62,648 nt of DNA. It comes from Polyangiaceae bacterium. GTDB taxonomy: Bacteria > Myxococcota_A > Polyangia > Polyangiales > Polyangiaceae. The position numbers and the translations under genes are program-made. The notes beneath the pieces are model-generated. The model did no database searches and was not told the origin of the DNA. It was given only the letters and a program-made list of their open reading frames with translations. This document shows, one piece after another, positions 1 through 11,958 of the stretch. The DNA lies in contig JAICTZ010000042.1 of the NCBI GenBank assembly GCA_025936115.1, forward strand, positions 1 through 62,648, written 5' to 3'. Each line of letters begins with the position of its first letter. Position 1 is the stretch's first letter.

Positions 1-1
1 C

Positions 2-2479
<2,478 letters not shown>

Positions 2480-2576
2480 TGCCGCGGTTCCGTCCAAATC
2501 GTGGGTGCTTCGCCCGCGTGGGGGCTGGCGCGTGCCGCCCGCGTGAAGAAGGCTGGCAGGCGGGCATGCTCGTGAT

Positions 2577-4193
2577 ATGGCGGACACCGTGAGCGTCGGG
2601 AGTGTGGAGCCCGGGAGCGAACCTCGCGCGCGTCTTTTGCTCTGGTCACGGTTCCGCGCGCGCTTGCCCCCGGAAGCAGCGGTGTTCGCCGTCTGGCTCG
2701 TCGTCGCGTTCCTCGTCATCTATCAGGCCGAAGGGCTGCATCCGCTCACGTTCCTCTCGCCGGACGAAGCGCTCAACCGTTTCGCGTCGCGCATCATCAG
2801 CCGGACGGGGCGGCCATTCCTCCAGCTGCCGTTCCCCGACCCGGAGGACGTGGCGCATCCGCGCGCCTGGCTCAGCATCGGCGACGTTGCGATCCCGATT
2901 TATCCACCTGTCTCGCTCTACTCGTATGCGCTCCTCACGTACCTGAAGGGTTTGTGGTTCATCACGATGTGGCCCGCCACGGGGCTCGCCGCCTTCGCCG
3001 CCGGGACCGCGCGCCTCTTGCCCCTCGGCCGGCGCTGGTTGGCACTGCTCGCCCCGGCGCTCGCGGCCCCGTCGCTCTACTGGCTGCTCCGCCCATGGAT
3101 GAATATCTCGTCACTGCTCACCTGCCTGTGTTGGGCGTTTTTCGCCTGGACGCATTGGCGGGCCAAAGGGCAGACAGGGTGGCTAGCCGCGGCGCTCTCG
3201 TTCGTCGGCGCGGGAGCCGCCGTTCGCCCCGACTACACGGCGTACGTTTTGCCGATTGCGGCGCTCTTCAGCCTCGCCGCCGAGCCGCGCGCGTGGAAGC
3301 ACATCGCCCTGTTCACGTTCCTCGCCGGCGCCGGTGCGCTCGTCCTCAACTTGGCGCTCAATCACGCGGTCACGGGACACGCGTTCAAGGCGGCATACCA
3401 GATGGCAGTAGAGCAGGAGGAGGGCACGTCGTCGGAGCCAGCCTGGCTGCGACTGGTGCGCGTTCTGCTGCTGCCGATGGGGCTCCCGAGCCTGAGCACC
3501 CTAGGCAACTTCCTTTTCAAATATTGGATTTCCATGCGACCGCTCGCGCTGCTGCTGTTCGCGCAGCTCTCGCTCGTGCCACTTTTGTATCGAAAAAGTC
3601 GCCTCAGCATCGCTTTGGTGCTCGCGGCGACGTTGCTCGCGTGCCTGCTGATGATCTCGCGCATGGACCCGAATTTGTTCGGCGCGATGCGGGGCCACGG
3701 CGTGATCCACGACAGCATCCCACGCTACTGGACACCGGTGTACTTGTTCGCGGCGTTACCGCCGCTCTTGCTGCTCGGGCGGCTGCGCGGGCCTGCACTC
3801 ATCGGCGGCTCGCTCGCGCTTTGCGCGCTGGCCGGCCTCTCGATCTACGAGGTCGCGCGGCGCATGGACCTCGACAGCGGGCATTTGACAGAAGAACGCC
3901 GGGATCTAGTCATCCTGTCGGCTCGCATTCCGCGCGATGCGATGGTCTACACGCCCAACTACGACAAGGTGCTGTGGTCTCACGTGCAGGTCGGCACCGC
4001 TTTGGAGCCGCTACCAGCCGCGAAATCGATGCGGCGTGCGATCGACAAGGGGATCGACACCTATCTTTGGCTACCGGCAAAATCACGCGATGAATTCGAC
4101 GCGTTCGAGGCGGCCCTCCAACCGTTGGGCCTCGAGCTCGTCAGGGTCGACAAGCAGCTTCGCTTCTATCGTGTTATCGCGCAGCAGGCGTGA
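2577..4193 (+). CDS. Polytopic membrane protein, GT-C glycosyltransferase-like
   Basis: 538 residues with about 10-12 hydrophobic segments, the first at about residues 37-56. An acidic Asp-Glu pair follows that first segment (FLSPDEALNRFASRII), where GT-C enzymes of the PMT/GT39 type carry catalytic acidic residues in the first periplasmic loop. A soluble tail of about 120 residues follows the last helix. Known of the family: such enzymes move sugars from polyprenyl-phosphate donors on the outer face of the inner membrane. The assignment is by topology and the DE motif only. It opens the glycan-related stretch and is convergent with the GT4 gene at 4242. The ATG at 2577 is the only sensible start. 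Confidence 0.6.
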   Translation: MADTVSVGSVEPGSEPRARLLLWSRFRARLPPEAAVFAVWLVVAFLVIYQAEGLHPLTFLSPDEALNRFASRIISRTGRPFLQLPFPDPEDVAHPRAWLSIGDVAIPIYPPVSLYSYALLTYLKGLWFITMWPATGLAAFAAGTARLLPLGRRWLALLAPALAAPSLYWLLRPWMNISSLLTCLCWAFFAWTHWRAKGQTGWLAAALSFVGAGAAVRPDYTAYVLPIAALFSLAAEPRAWKHIALFTFLAGAGALVLNLALNHAVTGHAFKAAYQMAVEQEEGTSSEPAWLRLVRVLLLPMGLPSLSTLGNFLFKYWISMRPLALLLFAQLSLVPLLYRKSRLSIALVLAATLLACLLMISRMDPNLFGAMRGHGVIHDSIPRYWTPVYLFAALPPLLLLGRLRGPALIGGSLALCALAGLSIYEVARRMDLDSGHLTEERRDLVILSARIPRDAMVYTPNYDKVLWSHVQVGTALEPLPAAKSMRRAIDKGIDTYLWLPAKSRDEFDAFEAALQPLGLELVRVDKQLRFYRVIAQQA

Positions 4194-4200
4194 ATGACCA

Positions 4201-4220
4201 AGGGCTGCAGTCGCAGCCCT
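4201..4220. terminator. Hairpin between convergent genes
   Basis: Perfect 8-bp inverted repeat AGGGCTGC / GCAGCCCT with a 4-nt loop, 7 bp after the stop of the 2577 gene and 21 bp after the stop of the minus-strand gene at 4242. There is no T-tract, so it is only terminator-like, but the position suits a bidirectional terminator. Confidence 0.5.
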
Positions 4221-4241
4221 CGATGACGACGGAGGTTTCCA

Positions 4242-5327
4242 CTACCTGCGAGTGCCCGCGGCGACGCGCGCGTAGACCTCTTGCGTCCCGACCGCCAAGT
4301 TGCTCCACGAGTACTGTGCGGCTTTCGCAGTGCCAATTTTCGAGAGCTCTGCTCGGAGAGTCGAGTCGGTCAGAATGCTCACGAGCCGCGCGGCCAGTGC
4401 CGCGGGATCGTCGGCTGGGACCAGAATCCCCGTCCCTTCGGCAAATTCGGGAGCGTCGAGTGCCGCCGCCGCGACCACGGGCGTGCCGCACGCCATCGCT
4501 TCGAGCACCGACAAGCCGAAGCCGTAGCGAGACGGGAAGGCCATGACCGTCGTCGTCGCGTAGTAGGTCGCGAGCTCCTGTTCGGGGACGAAGCCCTTGA
4601 AAACGATGTCCGGGACCGCAAGTGAGCGCGCGAGCGCTTCGAGCGTCGGCTGGTCTTTGCTCGTTTTGCCTCCGATGACGAGCTCGGCGCGAGGGACGCT
4701 ACGCTTCACCTCCGCGAAGGCGCGGATGAGCACATCGACTCCCTTGGAGCAGCTCACCTCCCCGATGTAGAGGATGCGGTGGTCGGCACGCGTAAGCTCG
4801 GGCCGCGGATAATACGTCTCGTGGTCGACTCCGTAGCTCACCACGAAGATTCGATCCGTGTCACCGCCCAGCGACGACGCAATCTTCTCTTTCGTCACGC
4901 GATAGGGGACGATGATGGCCGCGCTCTTCCCGATACACAGCCGCGTACACGCGCGGACGAGCCGAGCTTTCCACGAAGAGTCGAAGCCTTCGACTTGGAA
5001 CGGGATCAAGTCGTGGATCGTAACGACGAGCGGGCGTTTGCCGAGCACAGCGGCTACGGCACCTCCCGTGGGCGAAATGGCGTGGTACACGTCCGAGCGT
5101 TCGGCGAGCAGCTCCACGGCGAGCCTGAAGACCTTGCGCGCGGCACCCAAGGCACCTTTCGAGAAACCCTGCTCGACGACATGGAGCTCGAGCTTTTCGC
5201 CCGTGGCTTCCAGGCTTTGCACGAGCTCATAAGCGTAGCGGTCATGCCCGCGACCGGTGTCTTTGGACGGGTAGTACGGAAAGCACAGGACGCTGGCGCG
5301 AATCGTAGGGGAAGTAGCAGTCTTCAT
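4242..5327 (-). CDS. Glycosyltransferase family 4 (GT-B fold)
   Basis: 361 residues, no signal peptide, cytoplasmic or peripheral. N-terminal acceptor domain with YPSKDTGRGHDRYAYELV; C-terminal nucleotide-sugar domain with ILYIGEVSCSKGVDVLIRA and the GFGLSVLEAMACGTPVV donor-binding loop. Known of the family: transfer of a sugar from a nucleotide donor with retention, usually in polysaccharide or lipid-glycan assembly. Oddity: the usual E-x7-E motif reads SRYGFGLSVLE, so the first Glu is missing while the second is present. It faces the 2577 gene and lies just downstream of the flippase-like gene at 5360 on the same strand (32 bp gap), probably in one operon with 5360 and 6343. The acceptor is unknown. 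Confidence 0.85.
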   Translation of the reverse strand: MKTATSPTIRASVLCFPYYPSKDTGRGHDRYAYELVQSLEATGEKLELHVVEQGFSKGALGAARKVFRLAVELLAERSDVYHAISPTGGAVAAVLGKRPLVVTIHDLIPFQVEGFDSSWKARLVRACTRLCIGKSAAIIVPYRVTKEKIASSLGGDTDRIFVVSYGVDHETYYPRPELTRADHRILYIGEVSCSKGVDVLIRAFAEVKRSVPRAELVIGGKTSKDQPTLEALARSLAVPDIVFKGFVPEQELATYYATTTVMAFPSRYGFGLSVLEAMACGTPVVAAAALDAPEFAEGTGILVPADDPAALAARLVSILTDSTLRAELSKIGTAKAAQYSWSNLAVGTQEVYARVAAGTRR

Positions 5328-5359
5328 GTCGCTTTACCGAAGGTCCGTGGGCGCGCGGC

Positions 5360-6346
5360 TCAGGTCCCGGCTTGCTCGCGCGGGGTGATGGTGCTGCGTG
5401 TCTTCGTCAAATTGCCGAGCAGTTTGAAAGCCACACCGCCGAGCAGCAAATCGACACACATGTGTACGGCGCGGGTGGCGATCGGCAAAGTGAGCGCGAG
5501 AGAAGTCCCCTTGGCCCCGCCGAGCGCCAGGTACATCAGCCCTTCGCGCACGCCGAGACCGCCCGGCGTGATCACGGCGAAGAAGGCGACGGTGTCCGCG
5601 ATCAGAATCGCCGCCATCAGCCGCGGCGCCGAGGCGAGCGGCAGGAAATACCCGATGCCGAGGCTCGTGAAGTAAGCCGAAATTCCGAACGCGAGAACCG
5701 AGATCAGGTGCACGACGTGCAGGCGCGCGAGCAGCGAGCCCGGCACGTCGAGGTAACGCACCTCGCGCTTGAGGAAACGGTTGTAGACGCGGATCATGAG
5801 CTTCAGCACGGCCGCGTGATACCTGAAGCCGACCACGTCGAGCACGATGCCGACGATCACGACCGCGAGCGTCACGCTCGTCGGGATCGGACTCGGCGCG
5901 AACAGCAGGCAAATGAAGCCGACGACGATCGAGACGGCGAGCGAGATCAACAGATTGAGCGCATTGACGTAGATCACGAGCGACTTCGAAAATCCGCGAC
6001 CCCCGAGCCAGTACATCTGCAGGGCGTAAGTGAGCACCTTGCCGGGCACGTATTTGACGAGATTGCTCGAATTGACGACTGCGACCGTCTGCGAAAACGT
6101 CAGTTTTTTGCCGCCACCGAGCGCGTTGACCGTGAACTGCCAGCCGTAAGTCGGCACGAGGTACGTGACGAGCATGCAGAGGACGGCTAGCGCCAAATAC
6201 CCCGGTTGAAACTCGACGTGCTGAGCCTGGATGCTCGCCCAGTTGCGCTGCAACGCGCGGTAGAAAAAATACGCGATGCTCGCGACGATCAACGGACCCG
6301 CGACGAACTTGACGCCGATCCGAATGGCGTTCGCGCGCGCGGTCAC
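5360..6346 (-). CDS. Lysylphosphatidylglycerol synthase TM-region family membrane protein
   Basis: 328 residues from a GTG start with about eight hydrophobic segments. It carries the PF03706 (UPF0104/AglD-like) signature near the C terminus: VITPGGLGVREGLMYLALG. Family members are integral membrane proteins often found in glycolipid or glycan loci; some are proposed lipid transporters, so no reaction can be assigned. The GTG at 6346 is chosen because it forms a GTGA overlap with the stop of the upstream methyltransferase; a longer frame from 6379 would overlap that gene by 37 bp. Part of the operon 7101-4242. Confidence 0.75.
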   Translation of the reverse strand: MTARANAIRIGVKFVAGPLIVASIAYFFYRALQRNWASIQAQHVEFQPGYLALAVLCMLVTYLVPTYGWQFTVNALGGGKKLTFSQTVAVVNSSNLVKYVPGKVLTYALQMYWLGGRGFSKSLVIYVNALNLLISLAVSIVVGFICLLFAPSPIPTSVTLAVVIVGIVLDVVGFRYHAAVLKLMIRVYNRFLKREVRYLDVPGSLLARLHVVHLISVLAFGISAYFTSLGIGYFLPLASAPRLMAAILIADTVAFFAVITPGGLGVREGLMYLALGGAKGTSLALTLPIATRAVHMCVDLLLGGVAFKLLGNLTKTRSTITPREQAGT

Positions 6347-7101
6347 TCGCCGAGGCCGCCGAGAAAGACAGCCGTCCACGTGTCGAGACCGGGCCCGCCG
6401 TCGGCCATGAACGCCTCGAGTTTTTGCGGCTCGAGGCCCGCCGCCGCGAGCAAGAAATCGACTTCCGGCGCGAAAAGGTAGCGCATGCTGTGCTTTTCAC
6501 GGAGCTCGGAGACCGCGCTCGTTCGCTTGTCTTTCACGAACACCTGGTAGTTCACGTCGACCACGTTCGCGTTCGGGTGCAGCACGGGCTCGGCCAGGCG
6601 CGTGACCGCGGTGGCCTCGTCCTCGAGCCGCAGCACGCGCACCGCGGGGCGCAAATTCAAGACGGCGGGACCGTACCAGCAGTCGAAGATGAACAAGCCG
6701 CCCGGCGCGAGATGCGCGCGCAAGGTCGCGAACGCCGCCGCTAGATCGGCGTTCGTCGTTTGGTAGCTCATCACGTGAAAGAGCGAGACGACGACGTCGA
6801 ATTGTCGACCGAGCCGCACCGAGCGCAAATCTCCCTCGACGAACTCGCTGCGACCAGCGCGCACTTCACGCGCGCGCGCCTCGGCAAGCATCTCCGGCGA
6901 ACGGTCGACGCCCGTCACGTCGTAGCCGCGCTCGGCGAGCAGACTCGCGTGTCGCCCCGTGCCGCAGCCGAGATCGAGCACGCTCCGCGCGCCCGGACGC
7001 TGCCGCTCGATGAGCGAGTGGATGTATGCGGCCTCGCCCCCGTAGTCCTTGTCTCGGTACAAGAGATCGTAATAGCGGGAGTAGTTGCCGAAGACGGACA
7101 T
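6343..7101 (-). CDS. Class I SAM-dependent methyltransferase
   Basis: 252 residues from the ATG of MSVFGNYSRYYD, a typical start for this family; an upstream in-frame codon at 7119 would add six residues. Motif I is VLDLGCGTGRHA (about residues 42-53), the acidic end of strand 2 is VTGVDRSPEML, and EGDLRSVRLG follows. Known of the family: SAM-dependent methylation of a small molecule, often a sugar or glycan in such loci. First gene of a minus-strand operon with the flippase-like protein and a GT4. It is divergent from the cupin gene at 7227, leaving a 125-bp promoter region between them. The substrate is not readable from the sequence. Confidence 0.85.
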   Translation of the reverse strand: MSVFGNYSRYYDLLYRDKDYGGEAAYIHSLIERQRPGARSVLDLGCGTGRHASLLAERGYDVTGVDRSPEMLAEARAREVRAGRSEFVEGDLRSVRLGRQFDVVVSLFHVMSYQTTNADLAAAFATLRAHLAPGGLFIFDCWYGPAVLNLRPAVRVLRLEDEATAVTRLAEPVLHPNANVVDVNYQVFVKDKRTSAVSELREKHSMRYLFAPEVDFLLAAAGLEPQKLEAFMADGGPGLDTWTAVFLGGLGE

Positions 7102-7226
7102 CGGCGCTCCTCGTAGCACAGCGGCCCACTGCTTCCCGCGAGGGCTAGATCGGCCGCGCGACCGACCCGGCGCCAGGGCTCGCCCGCGGCTTGCCAGCGA
7201 CCGTTCCCGAGCGTATTTGAAGCGCC

Positions 7227-7634
7227 ATGCAAGGCGTCGAGTTTTTCCGCGATGGGGACCAGCTCCTGGCCATCCTCGTGCGCGCTTCCGCCTCGAGCAC
7301 CGAGAAGTACAACTTCCTCACCGACTCGAACGCGCCGCTCCAGCTCGGTATGAACTTCTACCGTGCGGGCGACACCATCCCGGCTCACTTTCACTTGAAC
7401 CGCGACATTCAGCTCAATCAGATTCAGGAAGTGATCGTGATCGGTCACGGCAAGACGCGGCTCGTTCTCTACGATCGCGACAAGAAGAAGCTCGCCGAGC
7501 CCGTGCTCGCGCAGGGCGACGTCGTCTTGCTCACCGGCGGCGGCCACGGCTTCGAGATCCTCGAGGACACGAAGATCGTCGAGGTCAAGCAGGGCCCTTA
7601 CGACGGCAAAGTCAAAGACAAGATCTCCTTCTGA
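7227..7634 (+). CDS. Small cupin-fold protein
   Basis: 135 residues, single cupin domain. The first half holds the ligand-like motif IPAHFHLN after a Gly/Pro-rich turn, and the second half has GHGFEILED. The aminotransferase starts 12 bp after its stop, so the two are surely co-transcribed. In similar loci small cupins act as sugar-nucleotide isomerases or epimerases, but this one lacks a motif that would settle that, so the function is an inference from context. No signal peptide. Confidence 0.7.
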   Translation: MQGVEFFRDGDQLLAILVRASASSTEKYNFLTDSNAPLQLGMNFYRAGDTIPAHFHLNRDIQLNQIQEVIVIGHGKTRLVLYDRDKKKLAEPVLAQGDVVLLTGGGHGFEILEDTKIVEVKQGPYDGKVKDKISF

Positions 7635-7646
7635 TTCGAGACTCAC

Positions 7647-8771
7647 GTGAAGGAGCCTTTCATTCCCGTCTGCGAGCCGCTGCTCGCCGGCAACGAGCTC
7701 AAGTACGTCACCGAAGCGGTCTCGAAGGGCTGGATTTCGTCCTCGGGCGGCTTCGTCAAAGAGTTCGAGCAGCGCTTCGCGAAGTACCTCGGGGTCGAGC
7801 ACGCCGTGACCGTGACGAACGGCACCGCGGCCTTGCACCTCGCGCTCGTCGCCGCCGGCATCGGCGAGGGCGACGAGGTGATCGTCCCGACCTTCACGAT
7901 GATCGCGTCGGCGGCAGCCGTTTGCTACGCCGGTGCCAAGCCCGTCTTCGTCGACTGCGAGCGCGACACGTTCAACCTCGACGTGAGCCGCGTCGCCGAG
8001 AAGCTCACGCCGCGCACGCGCGCGATCATGCCCGTGCACGTCTACGGCTTACCTTGCGACATGGAGCCGCTCGCCGCGCTCGCCGAGAAGCACGGTCTCG
8101 TCGTGGTCGAGGACGCAGCCGAAGCGATCGGCTCGCGCTACGACGACCAGCCGTGCGGCGCGCTCGGCGACCTCGGCTGCTTCAGCTTCTTCGCCAATAA
8201 AGCCATCACCACGGGCGAAGGCGGCATGGTCACGACCGACGACGCCGAGCTCGCGCAAAAGCTCCGCTACTTCAAGAACCTGTGCTTCCCGCTCACGGGC
8301 CCGCGCCGCTACGTGCACGAGCACATCGGCTTCAACTACCGCATGCCGAACACCGTCGCGGCCATCGGCCTCGCGCAGCTCGAGCGCGTGGACGACTACG
8401 TCTCGATGCGACGTGAAAACGCGCGCCGCTACAACGAGCGGCTGCGAGGCGAGCGCGGCATTACCGTGCCCGCCGAGCGCGCCTACGCCTACAACAGCTT
8501 TTGGATGTACGCGATTCTGATCGAGGACGACTTCGGTCTTTCGCGTGATGCAGTGATGCAAGGTCTCGAGGCGCGCGGGATCGACACCCGCAGCTTCTTC
8601 GTGCCCCTGCACCGGCAGACGGGCCTGGTCGAGTACGGCGCCGACGTGAGCGGTAGCTACCCGAACTCGGAGTATGCGTCGGCGCGCGGCCTCTACCTGC
8701 CCTCGAGCTCCGGACTGACCGCAGAGCAGATCGAGCGGGTCTGCCGCGAGCTGCTCGCGCTCCGCAGGTGA
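7647..8771 (+). CDS. DegT/DnrJ/EryC1/StrS-family sugar aminotransferase
   Basis: 374 residues, PLP-dependent fold type I. The Schiff-base lysine lies in FFANKAITTGEGGMVTT, and the PLP-binding region includes VVVEDAAEAIGSRY. NGTAALHLAL near the N terminus binds the cofactor phosphate. Known of the family: transamination of NDP-keto-sugars; the FFANKAITTGEGG context resembles perosamine synthases, but regiochemistry cannot be read here. It sits 12 bp after the cupin gene and upstream of a GT4, which suggests an amino-deoxy sugar for a surface glycan. Confidence 0.9.
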   Translation: MKEPFIPVCEPLLAGNELKYVTEAVSKGWISSSGGFVKEFEQRFAKYLGVEHAVTVTNGTAALHLALVAAGIGEGDEVIVPTFTMIASAAAVCYAGAKPVFVDCERDTFNLDVSRVAEKLTPRTRAIMPVHVYGLPCDMEPLAALAEKHGLVVVEDAAEAIGSRYDDQPCGALGDLGCFSFFANKAITTGEGGMVTTDDAELAQKLRYFKNLCFPLTGPRRYVHEHIGFNYRMPNTVAAIGLAQLERVDDYVSMRRENARRYNERLRGERGITVPAERAYAYNSFWMYAILIEDDFGLSRDAVMQGLEARGIDTRSFFVPLHRQTGLVEYGADVSGSYPNSEYASARGLYLPSSSGLTAEQIERVCRELLALRR

Positions 8772-8895
8772 GATTCTGTCCGGCCGTTGAAAGAGATTTT
8801 CGGGATCGAGGGCAGCGCGGGAGCATCCCAAGGCTGCACCGCGTCGAGAGTAGTGTAAGCTTCCGCCGGTTTTCCCTTCGCCGATCGTCAGACTC

Positions 8896-10053
8896 ATGCT
8901 GTCGCGACTCCGCGCTCTCTTCGCACCACCCCCGGCCAGCCCCAGCGGGGAAGCTCGCGTCCTGTTCCTCACGCGCAAGTATCCGCCCATGATCGGCGGA
9001 CTCGAGACGCTGAGTTACAACTTGACCACGGGCTACACGGGACCGAAGACGATCGTGGCGCTCGGGCGCTTGCAGCGCCATCTCTTGTGGTTCTTGCCGT
9101 ACACGAGTTTGCGCGTGCTCCTCACGGGCTACAAATACGATCTGGTGCACGTGGGCGACCCGATGCTCTCGCTCGCGGGGCGCATCGCCCATAGCGTTTG
9201 GCGCAAGAAGGTCGTGATGTGCGTGCACGGGCTCGACCTCGTGTACGGCTCGCGGCTCTACCAAGCCTACCTGCGCACCTTCATCTATGCCGATACGTAC
9301 GTCGCGATCAGCGCCGCCACGCGCCGGCTCGCGGAGGCGCGCGGTCTGTACCCGGTGACCATCATCACCATCGGCGTCGCGAACGAGTTCTTCAAGGTTC
9401 AACGCCAGGCCGACGCCGATCCCGAGGTGGCGGCTGCCCGCAAGGGCCGCATGGTGCTGCTCACGACCGGTCGTTTGATACCGCGCAAAGGCGTGGCCTG
9501 GTTCGTGACCAACGTGCTGCCGCGGCTCGACGTACTCTACGTCGTGGTGGGGGGCGGCCGCGATCACGAGCGCATCAAACGGGCGGCGGAAGACGCCGGC
9601 GTCAGCGACAAGCTCTTGCTCATCTGGCAACCGGACCAAGAGAGACTCTACAAGCTCTTCGCTGCGGCGGACGTCTTCGTGATGCCCAACATTCCGATTC
9701 CGAACGACGTCGAAGGGTTCGGCATCGTCGGCATCGAAGCGGCCGCGAGCGGCCTGCCCGTCGTCGCCTCGCGCCTCGAAGGCATTCCCGACGCCGTGGT
9801 CGACGGCGAGAGCGGCGTACTCGTCGAGCCGGCGAACGCGGAAGCGTACGTGACGGCCATCGAGAAATTGCGAACGGATCCGGAGGCGCGCGTCGCGTTC
9901 GGGGAGAAGGCGCGCCGTTACGTGCGCACGCGCAACGACTGGCGCGAAGTCGTCGCTGCCTACGCTCGTCTGTTCCGCGATCTCTGCGGCGAGGAAGAGC
10001 AGCGGCCGCTCCGCACACGTGACGAGTCCGTCGTGAGCCCACCGCCGAATTGA
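8896..10053 (+). CDS. Glycosyltransferase family 4 (GT-B fold)
   Basis: 385 residues. The N-terminal domain begins with the typical VLFLTRKYPPMIGGLETLSY glycine loop; the C-terminal donor domain has VLLTTGRLIPRKGVAWFV and an intact E-x7-E motif in VEGFGIVGIEAAASGLPVVA. Known of the family: retaining transfer from a nucleotide sugar at the cytoplasmic face of the membrane. It follows the DegT aminotransferase with a 124-bp gap, so it may have its own promoter. Unlike the GT4 at 4242, its catalytic Glu pair is complete. Confidence 0.9.
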   Translation: MLSRLRALFAPPPASPSGEARVLFLTRKYPPMIGGLETLSYNLTTGYTGPKTIVALGRLQRHLLWFLPYTSLRVLLTGYKYDLVHVGDPMLSLAGRIAHSVWRKKVVMCVHGLDLVYGSRLYQAYLRTFIYADTYVAISAATRRLAEARGLYPVTIITIGVANEFFKVQRQADADPEVAAARKGRMVLLTTGRLIPRKGVAWFVTNVLPRLDVLYVVVGGGRDHERIKRAAEDAGVSDKLLLIWQPDQERLYKLFAAADVFVMPNIPIPNDVEGFGIVGIEAAASGLPVVASRLEGIPDAVVDGESGVLVEPANAEAYVTAIEKLRTDPEARVAFGEKARRYVRTRNDWREVVAAYARLFRDLCGEEEQRPLRTRDESVVSPPPN

Positions 10054-10213
10054 GCGTTTCAACTCGTCAACACCCGAGCTGCGTGTTCGTTCGAGCGGCC
10101 GGCAATCTTGACGCGGACGGATCGCGCTGGTAATTGCCGAAACGCTTGAGATCCGCGAGCCGTAGTCTACTCAGCGTGCGTTCGCGACGCTCCGGTTAAC
10201 GTCGGAGTAAGGC

Positions 10214-11902
10214 ATGGAGCGCTCTCGCGCTGACATCCGGCGTCGCATGGAGCAGCTGGTGCGCCGCTGGCGGGAGGTGCCGCCTTTCGGAATGCTCGTG
10301 TATTTCGCTGCGCTCGCGACCTTTTGGTGGCTCGTTCCGTTCGGCGACCTCGAGACGATCATCGGGGACAACATCGCGCAGGTCGCCTACTTTCGCGTGC
10401 TTTTCCGTCCCAATCTCGTCGGCAGTATCGGCGCATCTTCGATGAAGCCTGCGCTCATCCTGTTGCTCGGCGCCACGCACGAGCTCTCTCGCGCGCTCTT
10501 CGATTCGGGGGTGCTCGTCAGACTGTTCTTTGCGGCATCTGCGGCAGGGCTCGCGACGATCGTCGCGCGCATCGCGAAGGACGCGGGTGGCGCGCTCGCC
10601 GGCGCGATCGCTGCGCTCTATCTCGTCATGCTGACGCCCGTGCGCGACATGTTCGCGAACGGCAGCTCGATGATCGTGTTCTTCCCTCTGCTTTTCTGGG
10701 GTCTTTGGCTTTGGAGCCGAGGCCATCAGCGTGCCGGCGCGCTCGTGCTCTGCCTCTCGTCGCTGACTCGCATCGAGTCGCTGGCAGTGCTGGCCTGGCT
10801 CTGCGCAGCCGAACAGCTGCTGCGCCGCAACTGGCGCGGCGTCGTGTTCACAGGCGCTGTCACGGCGCTCACTCTCGCGTTCACGGCGTTCGTCTACTAT
10901 CGCGTGCAGGGCAGCGTCGCGCGCTTCAACGCCGGCGGTCCAGGCGCGGGCTACATCTTCTCCGACGACCCGAGCGCGCTTCACCGTCTGAGGGACTCGC
11001 TCGTGTTCACGGGCACGGCCAGCTACAAAATGCTCGCAGAGCGCTGCGGTCCGCCGTCGTTCATCGTGCCAGCGCTCGGCGGGATCTTCTTCGACCGCTC
11101 ACGCCGAATCTACACGGCGTTGCTCGGCGTACCGCTTTTTCTGAACGTCTACTTCGCGAGCGGCAGCGGCAGCCCCGAGCTCCGCTACTTCGAATTCCTG
11201 GTACCGGCCGCCGCGAGCTTCGGTGCAGCGGGGCTCGCCCGAGCGCTGCACTTCGGGCGTTCCGCACCGTCTCGCCCGCGTTGGTTCGCGTGCGGCGCGC
11301 TCGCTTTGGTCGCGATCCTGGCGCGCGCGCTCGGCGCGAAGGAGGTCGCGTACTCGGCGCTGCTGCCGCTCGGCGCTCTGGGCTTCGGCGCACTGGACGC
11401 AGTCTCAATCGAACGCCTTTGGCCGCGGCCGGTCCCGGTCTTGCTGTGGGTTTTACTGGCCGCGGCCGCCACCAAGGAGATCGCTTGGGGCGACTGGCCG
11501 CGCCACTTCGGCCGCGCCGTGTACACCAACGACGCCCAAGTCCTACTGCGCTCACGAAGACTGCCGCGCAATTCTCGTGTCTTGGCGGAGGATGACGTGA
11601 TCTACAGCGTGATCGTGCGAGACGCCGACTTCTTCAAACGCGCCACCGCCCTCCAGTACTTCAACATCCAAGACGAAGCGGCGCGCACTGAAATCCTGGA
11701 CCAAACCGACTACGTCGCCGTTTCGCTCGGAGCCCATTCCTTTTACTACCTACACTATGACCCACAGCATCGCGGCGATTCCGATCCCTTCCGCGCGGCC
11801 CTCAGCCGCCACGGGACCCCGCACGTCTACGGTCACCGCCTGAAGCTCGTCGACAGCTCGCCCGCGTGGCGTCTTTTCAAGGTCCAACACGGCCATAGCT
11901 AG
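10214..11902 (+). CDS. Polytopic membrane protein, GT-C-like
   Basis: 562 residues with a short basic cytoplasmic N terminus, about ten hydrophobic segments and a C-terminal soluble domain of about 140 residues. After the first helix comes GDLETIIGDNIAQVAYFRV, an acidic loop reminiscent of GT-C enzymes, and TRIESLAVLAWL is a typical membrane re-entry. Similar in overall plan to the 2577 protein (helices, then a soluble C-terminal domain), so both may be related glycan transferases. No family was recognised with certainty. Convergent with the gene at 11959. Confidence 0.5.
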   Translation: MERSRADIRRRMEQLVRRWREVPPFGMLVYFAALATFWWLVPFGDLETIIGDNIAQVAYFRVLFRPNLVGSIGASSMKPALILLLGATHELSRALFDSGVLVRLFFAASAAGLATIVARIAKDAGGALAGAIAALYLVMLTPVRDMFANGSSMIVFFPLLFWGLWLWSRGHQRAGALVLCLSSLTRIESLAVLAWLCAAEQLLRRNWRGVVFTGAVTALTLAFTAFVYYRVQGSVARFNAGGPGAGYIFSDDPSALHRLRDSLVFTGTASYKMLAERCGPPSFIVPALGGIFFDRSRRIYTALLGVPLFLNVYFASGSGSPELRYFEFLVPAAASFGAAGLARALHFGRSAPSRPRWFACGALALVAILARALGAKEVAYSALLPLGALGFGALDAVSIERLWPRPVPVLLWVLLAAAATKEIAWGDWPRHFGRAVYTNDAQVLLRSRRLPRNSRVLAEDDVIYSVIVRDADFFKRATALQYFNIQDEAARTEILDQTDYVAVSLGAHSFYYLHYDPQHRGDSDPFRAALSRHGTPHVYGHRLKLVDSSPAWRLFKVQHGHS

Positions 11903-11958
11903 CGAACCGGGCGTGTGTGCAGCCAGCCCGCAGGCGGCGCTTGCACCGAGTTGCCGAG

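Noticed and set aside
5334..6500. Long antisense frames such as the 388-residue one here, and similar ones throughout
   Set aside because: Arg/Ala/Pro-rich composition with no motif, overlapping genes with clear domains; typical of high-GC DNA.
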